From Pseudomonas marginalis (GTDB lineage: Bacteria; Pseudomonadota; Gammaproteobacteria; Pseudomonadales; Pseudomonadaceae): 64,000 bases of DNA. Both the position numbers and the translations under genes were made by a program. Numbering within the stretch: position 1 is the stretch's first letter; each line of letters starts with the position of its first letter. Under the pieces are notes generated by a model. It made no database searches, was not told the origin of the DNA, and saw only the letters and a list, made by a program, of their open reading frames with translations. Below are positions 38,121-48,487 of the stretch, in pieces. Where the stretch lies: positions 141,623-205,622 of the forward strand of contig NZ_LKEG01000041.1 in the NCBI RefSeq assembly GCF_001645105.1. The letters run 5' to 3'.

Positions 38121-38888
38121 ATGATACAGATCAGTGCCCTGCCCGCCTTCACCGATAACTACATCTGGTTGTTACAGGACCCGCACACCCAACGCTGCGC
38201 CGTGGTCGACCCCGGCGATGCCGCCCCCGTGCTGGACTGGCTCGAACAGCATCCAGGCTGGGCCCTCAGCGACATCCTGGTCACCCACCATCACCATGAT
38301 CATGTTGGTGGCGTCGAACAGCTCAAAGGCGCTACCGACGCCAAGGTCTACGGCCCGGCCAACGAGAAGATCCCCGCAAGGGATGTGGCCTTGAACGATA
38401 ACGACCGCATCACGGTACTCGGCTGGGACTTCGACATTTATACAGTGCCCGGCCACACCCTGGGCCATATCGCCTTTTATCACACCGGCGTGCTGCTGTG
38501 CGGCGACACCCTGTTCGCCGCCGGCTGCGGGCGCCTGTTCGAAGGCACGCCGGAACAGATGTACACCTCCCTTGAACGGTTGGCCGCCCTGCCCGCCGAC
38601 ACACGGGTGTACTGCACCCACGAATACACACAAAGTAACCTCAAGTTCGCCCAAGCGGTGGAACCGGATAACGCCGATATCGCCGAACGAGTGGAAAGCG
38701 TCCGCCAACTGCGCGCCCGTGGCGAGATCACATTGCCTTCCAACCTGGCCCTGGAGCGGCTGACCAACCCTTTCCTACGTACCTCTGAAACATCCGTTAA
38801 ACAAAAAGCGGACGAACGGAATGGCCGCGACAACCGCTCTGGGGCCGAGGTGTTTGCTAGCTTGAGGGCGTGGAAAGATAAGTTCTAA
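38121..38888 (+). CDS. gloB: Hydroxyacylglutathione hydrolase (glyoxalase II)
   Basis: This 255-residue metallo-beta-lactamase-fold enzyme hydrolyses S-lactoylglutathione to lactate and glutathione, the second step of methylglyoxal detoxification. The binuclear metal motif THHHHDH lies at residues 55-61 (His56, His58, Asp60, His61). Downstream ligands appear in PGHTLGH and FCGDTLF-like segments ([18 protein letters not shown]), and the substrate-binding C-terminal part is complete. The ATG at 38121 gives the standard [16 protein letters not shown] start. Divergent from the methyltransferase gene. Confidence 0.95.
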   Translation: MIQISALPAFTDNYIWLLQDPHTQRCAVVDPGDAAPVLDWLEQHPGWALSDILVTHHHHDHVGGVEQLKGATDAKVYGPANEKIPARDVALNDNDRITVLGWDFDIYTVPGHTLGHIAFYHTGVLLCGDTLFAAGCGRLFEGTPEQMYTSLERLAALPADTRVYCTHEYTQSNLKFAQAVEPDNADIAERVESVRQLRARGEITLPSNLALERLTNPFLRTSETSVKQKADERNGRDNRSGAEVFASLRAWKDKF

Positions 38889-38921
38889 CCAGAAGCAATC
38901 TGATACGTAATTTCTGAATGG

Positions 38922-38950
38922 TTGACCGGAACCGAACGGGTTTCTAGAAT
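38922..38950 (+). promoter_or_regulatory. Sigma-70 promoter of mltD
   Basis: TTGACC and TAGAAT are separated by exactly 17 bases, ending 36 bases before the mltD ATG. Both hexamers are close to consensus. Confidence 0.7.
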
Positions 38951-38986
38951 CGCCCGACATTTTTGCCCGGAACTTACTTCCAGCCA

Positions 38987-40402
38987 ATGTCGTCATCTAT
39001 TCGTAAATCCAACCATTCAGACGCATTGACCCGCCTGGCTCAAGCTGTGGCGGTGGCTGTGTCCGCCACGCTGGCGGGCTGCCAATCAAGCAATTTCACC
39101 GCACAATCCACCGTGCAACCCAAGCCGAACCTTAGCGCCAAGATCAAGCAGAAACCCGTCATCTGGCTGTCAGAGAAGCCTGCACCCGAAGTGCCCCAGG
39201 ACGTCTGGGAACGCATGCGACGGGGCTTTCAATTGCAGGAAGGCCTAGGTGTCAACCCGCGCATCGAGCAACAGCGCCTGTGGTTCGCCAGCAACCCTTC
39301 CTTCCTGGAGAACGCCGGAGAACGCGGCAGCCTCTACATTCACTACATCGTCGAACGCCTTGAAGAACGCAACATGCCCCTGGAGCTGGCGCTGCTGCCG
39401 GTGATTGAAAGTGCCTACAACCCGATGGCCTATTCGCGCAGCGATGCGGTCGGCCTGTGGCAGTTCATCCCCTCCACCGGGCGCTACTTCAACCTGCGCC
39501 AGACCCGCGCCTACGACGGCCGCCGCGACATCACCGCCTCCACCACCGCCGCCCTCGACTACCTGACCCGCCTGCACGACATGTTCAACGGCGACTGGCT
39601 GCTGGCCCTGGCCGCCTACAACGCTGGCGAAGGCACGGTGAGCCGGGCAATCGAGCGCAACGAGAAGCTCGGCCTGCCGACCGACTACTGGAACCTGCCG
39701 CTGCCCCAGGAAACCAAGGACTACGTGCCCAAGTTCCTGGCACTGTCCCAGGTGGTGCTGGCGCCCGAGGCCTATGGCGTCAACCTGAACCCGATCGCCA
39801 ACACGCCGTACTTTGAAGTGGTTGAAGTCAAGCAGAGCATGGACCTGTCACGGGTTGCCGCGCTGGCCGAGATCGACGAAGACGAACTGTTCCAGCTCAA
39901 TCCCGCCCTGAAACAACGCACCACCTTGGACGGTCCCCAGCATTTGCTGGTGCCCAGCTCCAAGGCGCAACTGCTCACCAGCACCCTGTCGACGATGAAG
40001 CCGGAAGAATTACTGGCGATGCGTCCGAAAAAGCAAGTATTCGACGAAGTCGAGACCGCTCGGGTGGCCGGCCGCAGCCGCAGCTACAAAGTGCGCAGTG
40101 GCGACAACCTCACGCTCATCGCCAAGGCCAACAAGGTCGACGTGCATGACCTGCAACGCTGGAACAAGCTCAACGGCCAGGCCCTCAAGGTCGGCCAGAC
40201 CCTGGTGATGCAGGACACGCGCAAGCTGGTGGCCAAGGCCGACAGCAAGAAGCCAGTGCAGTACAAAGTCAAGAAAGGCGACTCGCTGTACATCGTCGCC
40301 AAGCGCTTCAACGTTGAGATGCAACATCTCAAGCGCTGGAACCCGCGCACAGGCCAGGCCTTGAAGCCAGGGCAGATGCTGGTGGTATCAGGTCCACGCT
40401 AA
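38987..40402 (+). CDS. mltD: Membrane-bound lytic murein transglycosylase D
   Basis: This 471-residue outer-membrane lipoprotein cleaves peptidoglycan glycan strands with formation of 1,6-anhydro ends. A lipobox (LAGC, Cys32) follows a hydrophobic segment. The SLT domain has the catalytic glutamate in LLPVIESAYNP (Glu141) and the family motif GLWQFIPSTGRYF. Two LysM domains lie near 364-410 and 425-469. The ATG at 38987 is preferred over an upstream TTG. A sigma-70 promoter lies just upstream. Confidence 0.94.
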   Translation: MSSSIRKSNHSDALTRLAQAVAVAVSATLAGCQSSNFTAQSTVQPKPNLSAKIKQKPVIWLSEKPAPEVPQDVWERMRRGFQLQEGLGVNPRIEQQRLWFASNPSFLENAGERGSLYIHYIVERLEERNMPLELALLPVIESAYNPMAYSRSDAVGLWQFIPSTGRYFNLRQTRAYDGRRDITASTTAALDYLTRLHDMFNGDWLLALAAYNAGEGTVSRAIERNEKLGLPTDYWNLPLPQETKDYVPKFLALSQVVLAPEAYGVNLNPIANTPYFEVVEVKQSMDLSRVAALAEIDEDELFQLNPALKQRTTLDGPQHLLVPSSKAQLLTSTLSTMKPEELLAMRPKKQVFDEVETARVAGRSRSYKVRSGDNLTLIAKANKVDVHDLQRWNKLNGQALKVGQTLVMQDTRKLVAKADSKKPVQYKVKKGDSLYIVAKRFNVEMQHLKRWNPRTGQALKPGQMLVVSGPR

Positions 40403-40424
40403 GTTTCATGAACACTGGGGAACC

Positions 40425-40518
40425 AATGTGGGAGGGGGCTTGCCCCCGATAGCAATGTACCAGCCAACAGATTCATTGGCAGGTCTACCGCTATCGGGGG
40501 CAAGCCCCCTCCCACATT
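40425..40518. repeat. REP doublet between mltD and nppA1
   Basis: Inverted arms of GTGGGAGGGGGCTTGC type lie about 50 bases apart, between two genes in the same direction. It may separate their transcripts. Confidence 0.85.
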
Positions 40519-40610
40519 GGCCCTGCATCAGCCGACTGGCTTTTTCCAACCGGAACAAGCTGTTACTGTACCGATCATAAAGCCCAAGCCGCCTGGATCG
40601 GATCTCTGAC

Positions 40611-42440
40611 TTGAAGCGTCCCCTCCTTCTACTAATAAGTCTGGCCTTGAGCTTTGGTGCGAACGCGACGATTACCGAGAGCCACGGTTATACGCAGTTC
40701 GGCAGCCTCAAGTACCCGGCCAAATTCACCCACTTCGATTGGGTAAACCCTGCAGCGCCGAAAGGCGGGACATTGCGGGTCATGGCATTTGGCACCTTCG
40801 ATACCCTCAACCCCTATACCTTCAAGGGCTCAAGCCCGGTTTCCACGCCCAATTTCCTGCAATACGGCGTGAATGAGCTGAATGAGCCATTGATGGTCGG
40901 CACCGGCCTTTATGCGCCGTCCGGCGATGAACCCACCTCCAGTTATGGGCTGATCGCGCAGTCGGTAGAGTACAGCGAGGACCGCAGTTGGGTGGTGTTC
41001 AACCTGCGCCCCCAGGCGCGCTTCCACGATGGCAAGCCAATCACCGCCTACGATGTGGCGTTTTCCTATCGCACGCTGCTGACCGAAGGCCACCCGCAAT
41101 ACCGCACCAACCTGCAGGAAGTGGCACGGGTGGATATCCTCAACCGTCACCGCATCCGCTTTGTGTTCAAGCGCGCCGGCAACCCGTTGCTGATCCTGCG
41201 CCTGGGCGAGTTGCCGGTATTGCCCCAGCACTATTGGAAGAACCGCGACTTCAAGGCCACCACCTTCGAACCGCCGCTGGGCAGCGGGCCATACCGTATC
41301 ACCCAGGTCAGCCCTGGGCGGCAACTGGTGTTCGAACGGGTCAAGGACTACTGGGGCAAGGACCTGCCGGTCAACCAGGGTTTCTATAACTACGACAAGG
41401 TCGAAGTGGAGTTCTACCGCGACAGCGACGTGGCCTTCGAAGCCTTCAAGGCCGGCGAGTTCGATATCTATATCGAGCACCAGGCCAAGAACTGGGCCAA
41501 CGGCTACACCTTCCCGGCAGTGAACCGGGGTGATGTGATCAAGGCGCAGATCGCCCACCAGATCCCGACCCAAAGCCAAGGCCTGTTCATGAACACCCGG
41601 CGGCCGACCTTCAGCCAGACCAAGGTGCGCGAAGCCCTGGGGCTGATGTTCGACTTCGAATGGACCAACCGCACCCTGTTCAGCAGCGCCTATAAACGCA
41701 CCTTGAGTTACTACCCCAACAGCGAGTTCGCCGCGACCGGCGTGCCCACCGGGCATGAATGGCTGATGCTCTCGCCGTACCGCGACCAGTTGCCGGCCAA
41801 CCTGTTTACCCAGCCGTTCAGCCTGCCCCAGACCGACGGCCGCGGCATCCCCCGCGAGACGCTGCGCCACGCCCTGGCGTTGCTCGGCGAGGCCGGTTGG
41901 AAACTGTCAGGCCAACGGCTGCTGAACAAGGACGGTCAAACGTTGCGCTTCGAGATCCTGCTGGTCAACCCGAACCTGGAGCGCATCCTGCAGCCCTACG
42001 TCGAGAATCTGATCAGCATCGGCATCGACGCACGCCTGCGGACCGTCGACCGCGCCCAGTACAAGCAGCGCCTGGATCAATTCGACTTCGACATGATCCT
42101 GATCACCCTCAACCAGACCTTGAGCCCCGGCCTTGAGCAGTGGCAGTACTTCCACTCCAGCCAGGCCGCGATCAAGGGCAGCAAGAACTACGCAGGCATC
42201 GCCAACCCGATTGTCGATCACCTGCTGGAACAACTGCTGGCCGCCAAGACCCGCGAGGAGCAACTGGCCGCCGGCCGTGCCCTGGACCGCGTGCTGCTGT
42301 GGCAGCACTACAGTATTCCCAACTGGTACCTCAACTATCATCGCTTGGCGTACCGCAACCGGTTCGCCTTTGTCACCACACCGCCCTACAGCCTGGGCCT
42401 GAGCGCGTGGTGGCTGAAAGCTTCGGAGAAAGCCCAATGA
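40611..42440 (+). CDS. nppA1: Peptide ABC transporter substrate-binding protein 1
   Basis: This 609-residue periplasmic binding protein of the SBP_bac_5 / YejA type starts with a TTG giving MKRPLLLLISLALSFGANA, a clear signal peptide. The domain begins with the YGxxKYPAxFxHFDWVNPxAPKGG signature seen in all three binding proteins here. Position after mltD and the following genes match the npp (PA1811-PA1807) nucleoside-antibiotic/peptide uptake system of P. aeruginosa. It overlaps the second binding protein by four bases. Confidence 0.86.
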   Translation: MKRPLLLLISLALSFGANATITESHGYTQFGSLKYPAKFTHFDWVNPAAPKGGTLRVMAFGTFDTLNPYTFKGSSPVSTPNFLQYGVNELNEPLMVGTGLYAPSGDEPTSSYGLIAQSVEYSEDRSWVVFNLRPQARFHDGKPITAYDVAFSYRTLLTEGHPQYRTNLQEVARVDILNRHRIRFVFKRAGNPLLILRLGELPVLPQHYWKNRDFKATTFEPPLGSGPYRITQVSPGRQLVFERVKDYWGKDLPVNQGFYNYDKVEVEFYRDSDVAFEAFKAGEFDIYIEHQAKNWANGYTFPAVNRGDVIKAQIAHQIPTQSQGLFMNTRRPTFSQTKVREALGLMFDFEWTNRTLFSSAYKRTLSYYPNSEFAATGVPTGHEWLMLSPYRDQLPANLFTQPFSLPQTDGRGIPRETLRHALALLGEAGWKLSGQRLLNKDGQTLRFEILLVNPNLERILQPYVENLISIGIDARLRTVDRAQYKQRLDQFDFDMILITLNQTLSPGLEQWQYFHSSQAAIKGSKNYAGIANPIVDHLLEQLLAAKTREEQLAAGRALDRVLLWQHYSIPNWYLNYHRLAYRNRFAFVTTPPYSLGLSAWWLKASEKAQ

Positions 42441-44275
42441 TGTATTTGCGTACTGCCCTGCTCGGCAGCCTGCTGCTGTGCACCGTGGCCCAAGCCGCCC
42501 CGCAACATGCGTTGACGCTGTACAACGAACCGCCGAAATATCCCGCCGACTTCAAGCACTTCGACTACGTCAACCCGGACGCCCCCAAGGGCGGCACGTT
42601 CCGCGAGTCGGCCATGGGCGGCTTCGACAGCCTCAACCCCTACATCAGCAAAGGTGTGCCGGCCGATAACCTGAGCCTGATCTACGACACCCTGGCCATG
42701 CAAAGCCTGGACGAGCCCATCACCGAATACGGCCTGGTCGCCGGCAAGATCGAAAAAGCCCCGGACAACAGCTGGGTGCGGTTCTACCTGCGCCCCGAAG
42801 CACGCTTCCATGATGGCCAACCGATCCGTGCCGAAGACGTGGTGTTCACCTTCCAGGAACTGATCAAGGAAGGCTCGCCGATCTATCGCACGTATTACGC
42901 CGACGTCGACGAAGTGATCGCCGAAGACCCGCTGAAGGTGCTGTTCAAGTTCAAGCGCACCAATAACCGCGAATTGCCGCTGATCCTCGGGCAACTGCCG
43001 GTATTGCCCAAACATTGGTGGGCGACCCGCGACTTCGCCAAGGGCAACCTGGAAGTGCCGCTGGGCAGCGGGCCGTACAAGGTGGCCGAGGTCAAGGCCG
43101 GGCGCATGATCCGCTATGAGCGAGTCAAGGATTACTGGGCCAAGGACCTGCCAGTCACCCAAGGTTTCTACAATTTCGATAACCGCATCACCGACTATTA
43201 CCGCGACAGCACCGTGTCGCTGGAGGCGCTGAAGGCCGGGCAGTTCGATTACTGGCTGGAATTCAGCGCGAAAAACTGGGCCAATGCCTACAACATCCCG
43301 GCAGTGACTGAGGGCCGCTTGATCAAGGAAGAAATCCCCAACGGCAACCCCACCGGGATGCAGGGCTTTGTGTTCAATACGCGCAAGCCGATGTTCCAGG
43401 ACGTGCGCGTGCGCAAGGCCATCAGCCTGTTGCTGGATTTCGAGTGGAGCAACAAGCAGCTGTTCAATGGGGCCTATACCCGCACCCGCAGTTATTTCGA
43501 AAACTCGGAAATGGCCGCCACCGGCCTGCCCGGCCCAGACGAGCTGGCGATTCTCGAACCGCTGCGCGACAAGATCCCGCCCGAAGTCTTCACCCAGGCC
43601 TTCGAACCCTCCAAGACCGATGGCAGCGGCATGATCCGCAACCAACAGCGCGAGGCGTACCAGTTGCTGCAGGACGCCGGCTGGCGGATCGTCGATGACA
43701 AGATGGTCGACACCACCGGCAAGCCGGTGAAAATCGAATTCCTGCTGGCCCAGACTGAGTTCGAACGCATCCTGTTGCCGTTCAAGCGCAACCTGGCCGA
43801 CCTGGGCATCGACCTGGTGATCCGGCGAGTGGACGTCTCGCAATTCGTCAACCGGATCCGCTCGCGGGATTTCGACATGCTGGTGGGCAGCTTCCCCCAG
43901 TCCACCTCGCCGGGCAATGAACAACGGGAATTCTGGAAATCCTCCAGCGCCGACAAGCCGGGCAGCCGCAATTACATGGGGCTCAAGGATCCAGCCGTCG
44001 ACCAGCTGGTAGAAGAACTGATCGATGCACACTCGCGAAAAAGCCTGGTGGCCCACGCCAAGGCGCTGGATCGCGTACTGCAATTTGGCTACTACGTGAT
44101 CCCCAACTGGCACATCAAGACCTACCGCGTGGCGTATTGGAATCACCTCGGGCACCCCAAGGTCCCGCCGCGCTACGACGTCGGCACCGCGACCTGGTGG
44201 GCCAAACCTAACGTCAAACCGGCTATTCCTTTAGACACAAGCACCAACGCCGATCCGGCGAGCGGAGGCGATTAA
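42437..44275 (+). CDS. nppA2: Peptide ABC transporter substrate-binding protein 2
   Basis: This 612-residue second binding protein starts with ATGATG at 42437, overlapping the nppA1 stop (ATGA). The signal peptide MMYLRTALLGSLLLCTVAQA precedes the same YNEPPKYPADFKHFDYVNPDAPKGG domain start. It probably serves the same NppBCD core with different ligand preference. Its stop touches nppB directly (TAA then ATG), so the operon is tightly coupled. Confidence 0.86.
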   Translation: MMYLRTALLGSLLLCTVAQAAPQHALTLYNEPPKYPADFKHFDYVNPDAPKGGTFRESAMGGFDSLNPYISKGVPADNLSLIYDTLAMQSLDEPITEYGLVAGKIEKAPDNSWVRFYLRPEARFHDGQPIRAEDVVFTFQELIKEGSPIYRTYYADVDEVIAEDPLKVLFKFKRTNNRELPLILGQLPVLPKHWWATRDFAKGNLEVPLGSGPYKVAEVKAGRMIRYERVKDYWAKDLPVTQGFYNFDNRITDYYRDSTVSLEALKAGQFDYWLEFSAKNWANAYNIPAVTEGRLIKEEIPNGNPTGMQGFVFNTRKPMFQDVRVRKAISLLLDFEWSNKQLFNGAYTRTRSYFENSEMAATGLPGPDELAILEPLRDKIPPEVFTQAFEPSKTDGSGMIRNQQREAYQLLQDAGWRIVDDKMVDTTGKPVKIEFLLAQTEFERILLPFKRNLADLGIDLVIRRVDVSQFVNRIRSRDFDMLVGSFPQSTSPGNEQREFWKSSSADKPGSRNYMGLKDPAVDQLVEELIDAHSRKSLVAHAKALDRVLQFGYYVIPNWHIKTYRVAYWNHLGHPKVPPRYDVGTATWWAKPNVKPAIPLDTSTNADPASGGD

Positions 44276-45352
44276 ATGCTGGCCTATATCTTTCGCCGCC
44301 TGTTGCTGATCATCCCGACGCTGTTCGGGATCCTGCTGATCAACTTCGTCATCATCCAGGCCGCCCCCGGTGGCCCCGTGGAGCAGATGATCGCCAAGCT
44401 CGAAGGCTTTGAGGGCGCCACCAGCCGCATTGCCGGCGGCGGGGCCGAAGTGTCGGTGGCCGGCTCCAGCAGTTACCGTGGCGCCCAGGGCCTGGACCCG
44501 ACGCTGATCAAGGAAATCGAAAAGATGTACGGTTTCGACAAATCGGCGCCGGAACGCCTGTGGATCATGGTCAAGAACTACGCCCAGCTGGATTTTGGCG
44601 ACAGCTTCTTCCGTGACGCCAAGGTTATCGACCTGATCAAGGAAAAGATGCCGGTGTCCATCTCCCTCGGGTTATGGAGCACGCTGATCATGTACCTGGT
44701 GTCGATCCCCCTCGGGATCGCCAAGGCCACCCGACATGGCAGCCATTTCGACGTATGGACCAGTTCGGCAATCATCGTCGGTTATGCGATCCCGGCGTTC
44801 CTGTTTGCGATCCTGCTGATCGTGGTGTTTGCCGGCGGCAGTTATTTCGACTGGTTCCCCTTGCGCGGGCTGACGTCGAACAACTTCGACGAGTTGAGCT
44901 GGGGCGGCAAGGTCCTCGATTACTTCTGGCACCTGGCGCTGCCGATTACCGCGCTGGTGATCGGCAACTTCGCCACCATGACCCTGCTGACCAAGAACAG
45001 CTTTCTCGACGAGATCAACAAGCAGTACGTGATCACCGCCAAAGCCAAGGGTCTGACCAACCACCGTGTGCTGTACGGCCATGTGTTCCGCAACGCCATG
45101 CTGTTGGTGATCGCCGGTTTCCCCTCGGCGTTCATCGGCATCTTCTTCACCGGTTCATTGCTGGTGGAGGTGATCTTCTCCCTCGACGGCCTGGGCCTGA
45201 TGAGCTTTGAAGCGGCGATCAACCGCGACTACCCGGTGGTGTTCGGCACGCTGTTCATCTTCACCCTGCTGGGGCTGATCGTGAAACTGATCGGCGACCT
45301 CACCTACACCCTGGTCGATCCGCGAATCGACTTTGCCAGCCGGGAGCATTGA
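44276..45352 (+). CDS. nppB: Peptide ABC transporter permease, YejB type
   Basis: This 358-residue inner-membrane permease of the DppB/YejB family has an N-terminal helix ([21 protein letters not shown]), a periplasmic loop of about 90 residues, and a C-terminal block of five helices. The EAA-like loop reads [22 protein letters not shown], the contact site for the ATPase. It starts immediately after nppA2. Confidence 0.9.
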   Translation: MLAYIFRRLLLIIPTLFGILLINFVIIQAAPGGPVEQMIAKLEGFEGATSRIAGGGAEVSVAGSSSYRGAQGLDPTLIKEIEKMYGFDKSAPERLWIMVKNYAQLDFGDSFFRDAKVIDLIKEKMPVSISLGLWSTLIMYLVSIPLGIAKATRHGSHFDVWTSSAIIVGYAIPAFLFAILLIVVFAGGSYFDWFPLRGLTSNNFDELSWGGKVLDYFWHLALPITALVIGNFATMTLLTKNSFLDEINKQYVITAKAKGLTNHRVLYGHVFRNAMLLVIAGFPSAFIGIFFTGSLLVEVIFSLDGLGLMSFEAAINRDYPVVFGTLFIFTLLGLIVKLIGDLTYTLVDPRIDFASREH

Positions 45353-45353
45353 G

Positions 45354-46373
45354 ATGAATCTGTCCCCCCTCAATCGCCGCCGGTTCGAGCGGTTCAAGGC
45401 CAACAAACGCGGCTGGTGGTCGCTGTGGCTGTTCCTGATCCTCTTCGTGCTGAGCCTGGGCGCAGAGCTGATCGCCAACGACAAGCCGCTGGCCGTGCAC
45501 TACGATGGCGGCTGGTATTTCCCGGCGCTCAAGCGCTACCCGGAGACCACCTTTGGCGGTGAATTCCCGCTGGAGGCCAACTACAAGAGCCCCTATATCC
45601 AGGAACTGCTCAAGGCCAAGGACGCCTGGACGTTGTGGGCACCGATTCCGTTCAGCTACCAGAGCATCAACTACGACCTCAAGGTGCCCGCACCGGCGCC
45701 GCCCTCTTCGGTGAACTTGCTGGGCACCGATGACCAGGGGCGCGATGTGTTGGCGCGGGTGATCTACGGGTTCCGCGTGTCGGTGCTGTTTGCCCTGACC
45801 CTCACGGTGCTCAGCTCGATCATCGGCGTGATCGCCGGGGCCTTGCAGGGCTTCTATGGCGGCTGGGTCGACCTGGCCGGGCAGCGCTTCCTGGAAATCT
45901 GGTCCGGGTTGCCGGTGCTGTACCTGTTGATCATCCTCGCCAGTTTCGTGCAGCCCAACTTCTGGTGGCTGCTGGGGATCATGCTGCTGTTTTCCTGGAT
46001 GAGCCTGGTGGACGTGGTGCGCGCCGAGTTCCTGCGCGGCCGCAACCTCGAATACGTGCGCGCGGCCAGGGCCTTGGGCATGCAGAACGGCGCGATCATG
46101 TTCCGCCACATCCTGCCCAATGCGATGGTCTCGACCATGACCTTCATGCCGTTCATCCTCACCGGTGCCATCGGCACCCTCACCGCCCTGGACTTCCTCG
46201 GCTTCGGCTTGCCGGCCGGGTCGCCATCGCTGGGCGAGCTGGTGGCCCAGGGCAAATCCAACCTGCAAGCGCCGTGGCTGGGCATGAGTGCCTTTGCCGT
46301 GCTGGCGATCATGTTGAGTTTGCTGGTGTTTATCGGCGAGTCCGCTCGCGATGCCTTCGACCCGAGGAAATGA
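45354..46373 (+). CDS. nppC: Peptide ABC transporter permease, YejE type
   Basis: This 339-residue permease starts MNLSPLNRRRFERFKANKRGWWSLWLF, the basic N-terminus plus first helix of YejE-type subunits. A large periplasmic insert (about 50-130) and the EAA loop VRAARALGMQNGAIMFRHILPNAM are present. The ATG at 45354 lies one base after the nppB stop. Confidence 0.9.
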   Translation: MNLSPLNRRRFERFKANKRGWWSLWLFLILFVLSLGAELIANDKPLAVHYDGGWYFPALKRYPETTFGGEFPLEANYKSPYIQELLKAKDAWTLWAPIPFSYQSINYDLKVPAPAPPSSVNLLGTDDQGRDVLARVIYGFRVSVLFALTLTVLSSIIGVIAGALQGFYGGWVDLAGQRFLEIWSGLPVLYLLIILASFVQPNFWWLLGIMLLFSWMSLVDVVRAEFLRGRNLEYVRAARALGMQNGAIMFRHILPNAMVSTMTFMPFILTGAIGTLTALDFLGFGLPAGSPSLGELVAQGKSNLQAPWLGMSAFAVLAIMLSLLVFIGESARDAFDPRK

Positions 46374-46374
46374 G

Positions 46375-47988
46375 ATGAATCAGGACAATCTGATCGAAAT
46401 CCGCGACCTCTCCGTCGAGTTCGTCACCGGCGACCATCACCAACGCGTGGTGAACAACGTCAGCTTCGACATCAAGCGCGGCGAAACCATCGCGCTGGTG
46501 GGCGAAAGCGGCTCGGGCAAATCGGTCACCGCCCACTCGATCCTGCGCCTGCTGCCCTACCCGCTGGCGCGGCATCCTTCCGGCACCATCAACTATGCCG
46601 GGCAGGACCTGCTGACACTGAAAGAAAAAACCATCCGGCACATTCGCGGCAACCGCATTGCGATGATCTTCCAGGAGCCGATGACCTCGCTGAACCCGCT
46701 GCACAACATCGAGAAACAGATCAACGAAGTGTTGGGCCTGCACAAGGGGCTCACCGGCAAGGTCGCCACCCAGCGCACCCTGGAGTTGCTGGAATTGGTG
46801 GGCATCCCCGAGCCGCACAAGCGCCTCAAGGCCCTGCCCCATGAACTCTCCGGCGGCCAGCGCCAGCGGGTGATGATCGCCATGGCGCTGGCCAATGAAC
46901 CCGAACTGCTGATCGCCGATGAGCCGACCACGGCCCTCGACGTGACGGTGCAGTTGAAAATCCTCGAATTGCTCAAGGAGCTGCAGGCACGGCTAGGCAT
47001 GGCGCTGCTGCTGATCAGCCATGACTTGAACCTGGTGCGGCGCATCGCCCATCGCGTGTGCGTGATGCAAAAAGGCTGCATCGTTGAACAGGCCGATTGC
47101 GAGACGCTGTTCCAGTCGCCCCAGCACCCCTACACCCAGGAACTGCTGGCGGCGGAACCCAGCGGCGGCCCGGCGACCAATGTGATTGGCCCGCCGTTGC
47201 TGGAAGTCGATGACCTGAAAGTGTGGTTTCCGATCAAGAAGGGCTTTTTGCGCACCACCGTCGATTACGTCAAGGCGGTGGACGGCATCAACTTCAGCCT
47301 GCCCCAGGGACAGACCCTGGGCATCGTCGGCGAAAGCGGCTCGGGCAAATCCACCCTGGGCCTGGCGATTCTGCGGTTGATCGGCAGCAAGGGCGGCATT
47401 CGTTTTGAAGGTCAGCAACTGGATCGGCTCACCCAGCAACAGGTGCGACCGTTGCGTCGGGAAATGCAGGTGGTGTTTCAGGACCCGTTTGGCAGCTTGA
47501 GCCCGCGGATGTGCGTCAGTGAGATCGTCGGCGAGGGGCTGCGCATCCACAAGATGGGTACGCCTGCCGAGCAGGAGGCGGCGATTATTGCGGCGCTCAA
47601 GGAAGTGGGGCTGGATCCGGAATCGCGGCACCGGTACCCGCATGAGTTCTCTGGCGGTCAGCGGCAGCGTATTGCCATTGCCCGGGCGTTGGTGCTCAAG
47701 CCACGCCTGATTCTGCTGGACGAGCCGACCTCGGCGCTGGATCGCACGGTGCAGCGGCAGGTGGTCGAGTTATTGCGCAGTTTGCAGGCTAAGTACAACT
47801 TGACCTATCTGTTTATCAGCCATGATTTGGCGGTGGTTAAGGCGTTGAGTCACCAGTTGATGGTGGTGAAGCATGGGCAGGTGGTGGAACAGGGGGATGC
47901 AGCGGGGATTTTTGCTGCGCCGCAGCATGGGTATACGCGGCAGTTGCTGGAGGCGGCGTTTTTGGTGCCTGCTGCTCGTGTTGATTGA
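46375..47988 (+). CDS. nppD: Peptide ABC transporter double ATPase, YejF type
   Basis: This 537-residue protein fuses two ABC ATPase domains. Each has Walker A GESGSGKS (about 43-50 and 323-330), signature LSGGQRQR or FSGGQRQR, and Walker B ending in DEPT. It energises NppBC. The ATG at 46375 lies one base after nppC. It is the last gene of the first operon; the 3' end shows lower GC and more T/G-rich codons than the rest. Confidence 0.92.
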   Translation: MNQDNLIEIRDLSVEFVTGDHHQRVVNNVSFDIKRGETIALVGESGSGKSVTAHSILRLLPYPLARHPSGTINYAGQDLLTLKEKTIRHIRGNRIAMIFQEPMTSLNPLHNIEKQINEVLGLHKGLTGKVATQRTLELLELVGIPEPHKRLKALPHELSGGQRQRVMIAMALANEPELLIADEPTTALDVTVQLKILELLKELQARLGMALLLISHDLNLVRRIAHRVCVMQKGCIVEQADCETLFQSPQHPYTQELLAAEPSGGPATNVIGPPLLEVDDLKVWFPIKKGFLRTTVDYVKAVDGINFSLPQGQTLGIVGESGSGKSTLGLAILRLIGSKGGIRFEGQQLDRLTQQQVRPLRREMQVVFQDPFGSLSPRMCVSEIVGEGLRIHKMGTPAEQEAAIIAALKEVGLDPESRHRYPHEFSGGQRQRIAIARALVLKPRLILLDEPTSALDRTVQRQVVELLRSLQAKYNLTYLFISHDLAVVKALSHQLMVVKHGQVVEQGDAAGIFAAPQHGYTRQLLEAAFLVPAARVD

Positions 47989-48021
47989 CGCAGTACCTAT
48001 CCGTTAATGGGGGATGGCTGT

Positions 48022-48407
48022 CCGCCCTTACGGCGGGTCACTTTTGAAAAGAGCCGGGATACTGGCCCAGCCAAACGTATCGACCTGATGTAGGGAGATC
48101 AAACGGTGGGAGGGGGCTTGCCCCCGATGGCGGTGTGTCAGCTGATACCTCTGCAACTGCCCCACTGCTATCGGGAGCAAGCCCCCTCCCACACTTGACC
48201 GAGATCGACAGTCAGAAACCGGCCGATTCCAAGGCCGCCACTCTGGGCGGAGAGATCAATCAGCTCTGCTTTTGATCTACACCGCGCCATGCCGAGCCTA
48301 GGCGAGGCAGCGAGTAGTGGGGCGAAGCGTTTTTGGCGCGCTTCCAAAAGTGCCCCGCTGTAAGAGCAGAACCCTAAGTAGCCGTTACCGAAGAAACGGA
48401 TATGTAC
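48022..48407. repeat. Inverted-repeat-bounded composite intergenic element with embedded REP doublet
   Basis: TTACGGCGGGTCACTTTTG at 48028-48046 is matched by an inverted copy at 48345-48363 (reverse complement TTACAGCGGGGCACTTTTG, two mismatches). Between them lie an REP doublet (48106-48194) and the tract AGATCAAAAGCAGA in inverse form near 48262-48275. The AACGGATATGTAC tag follows at 48382-48407. No coding frame with plausible content was seen. The element fills most of the 500-base gap between nppD and the first parvulin gene. It looks like a non-autonomous repeat of MITE type; movement is not shown. Confidence 0.6.
48106..48194. repeat. REP doublet inside the composite element
   Basis: Arms of GTGGGAGGGGGCTTGC type face each other, about 45 bases apart. 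The left half and spacer are nearly the same as those at 3440-3503. Confidence 0.85.
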
Positions 48408-48487
48408 GCCAATCCCATGGAACTTTGCCAGGAAATAACCGCCTGAATCCGGTACGCTCACCCTTTTTACTCAAGGAGTTACTCCCC

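Noticed and set aside
42386..44155. 589-codon open frame antisense to nppA2
   Set aside because: Complement of a clear binding-protein gene with signal peptide and family motifs; no ribosome site or domain of its own.
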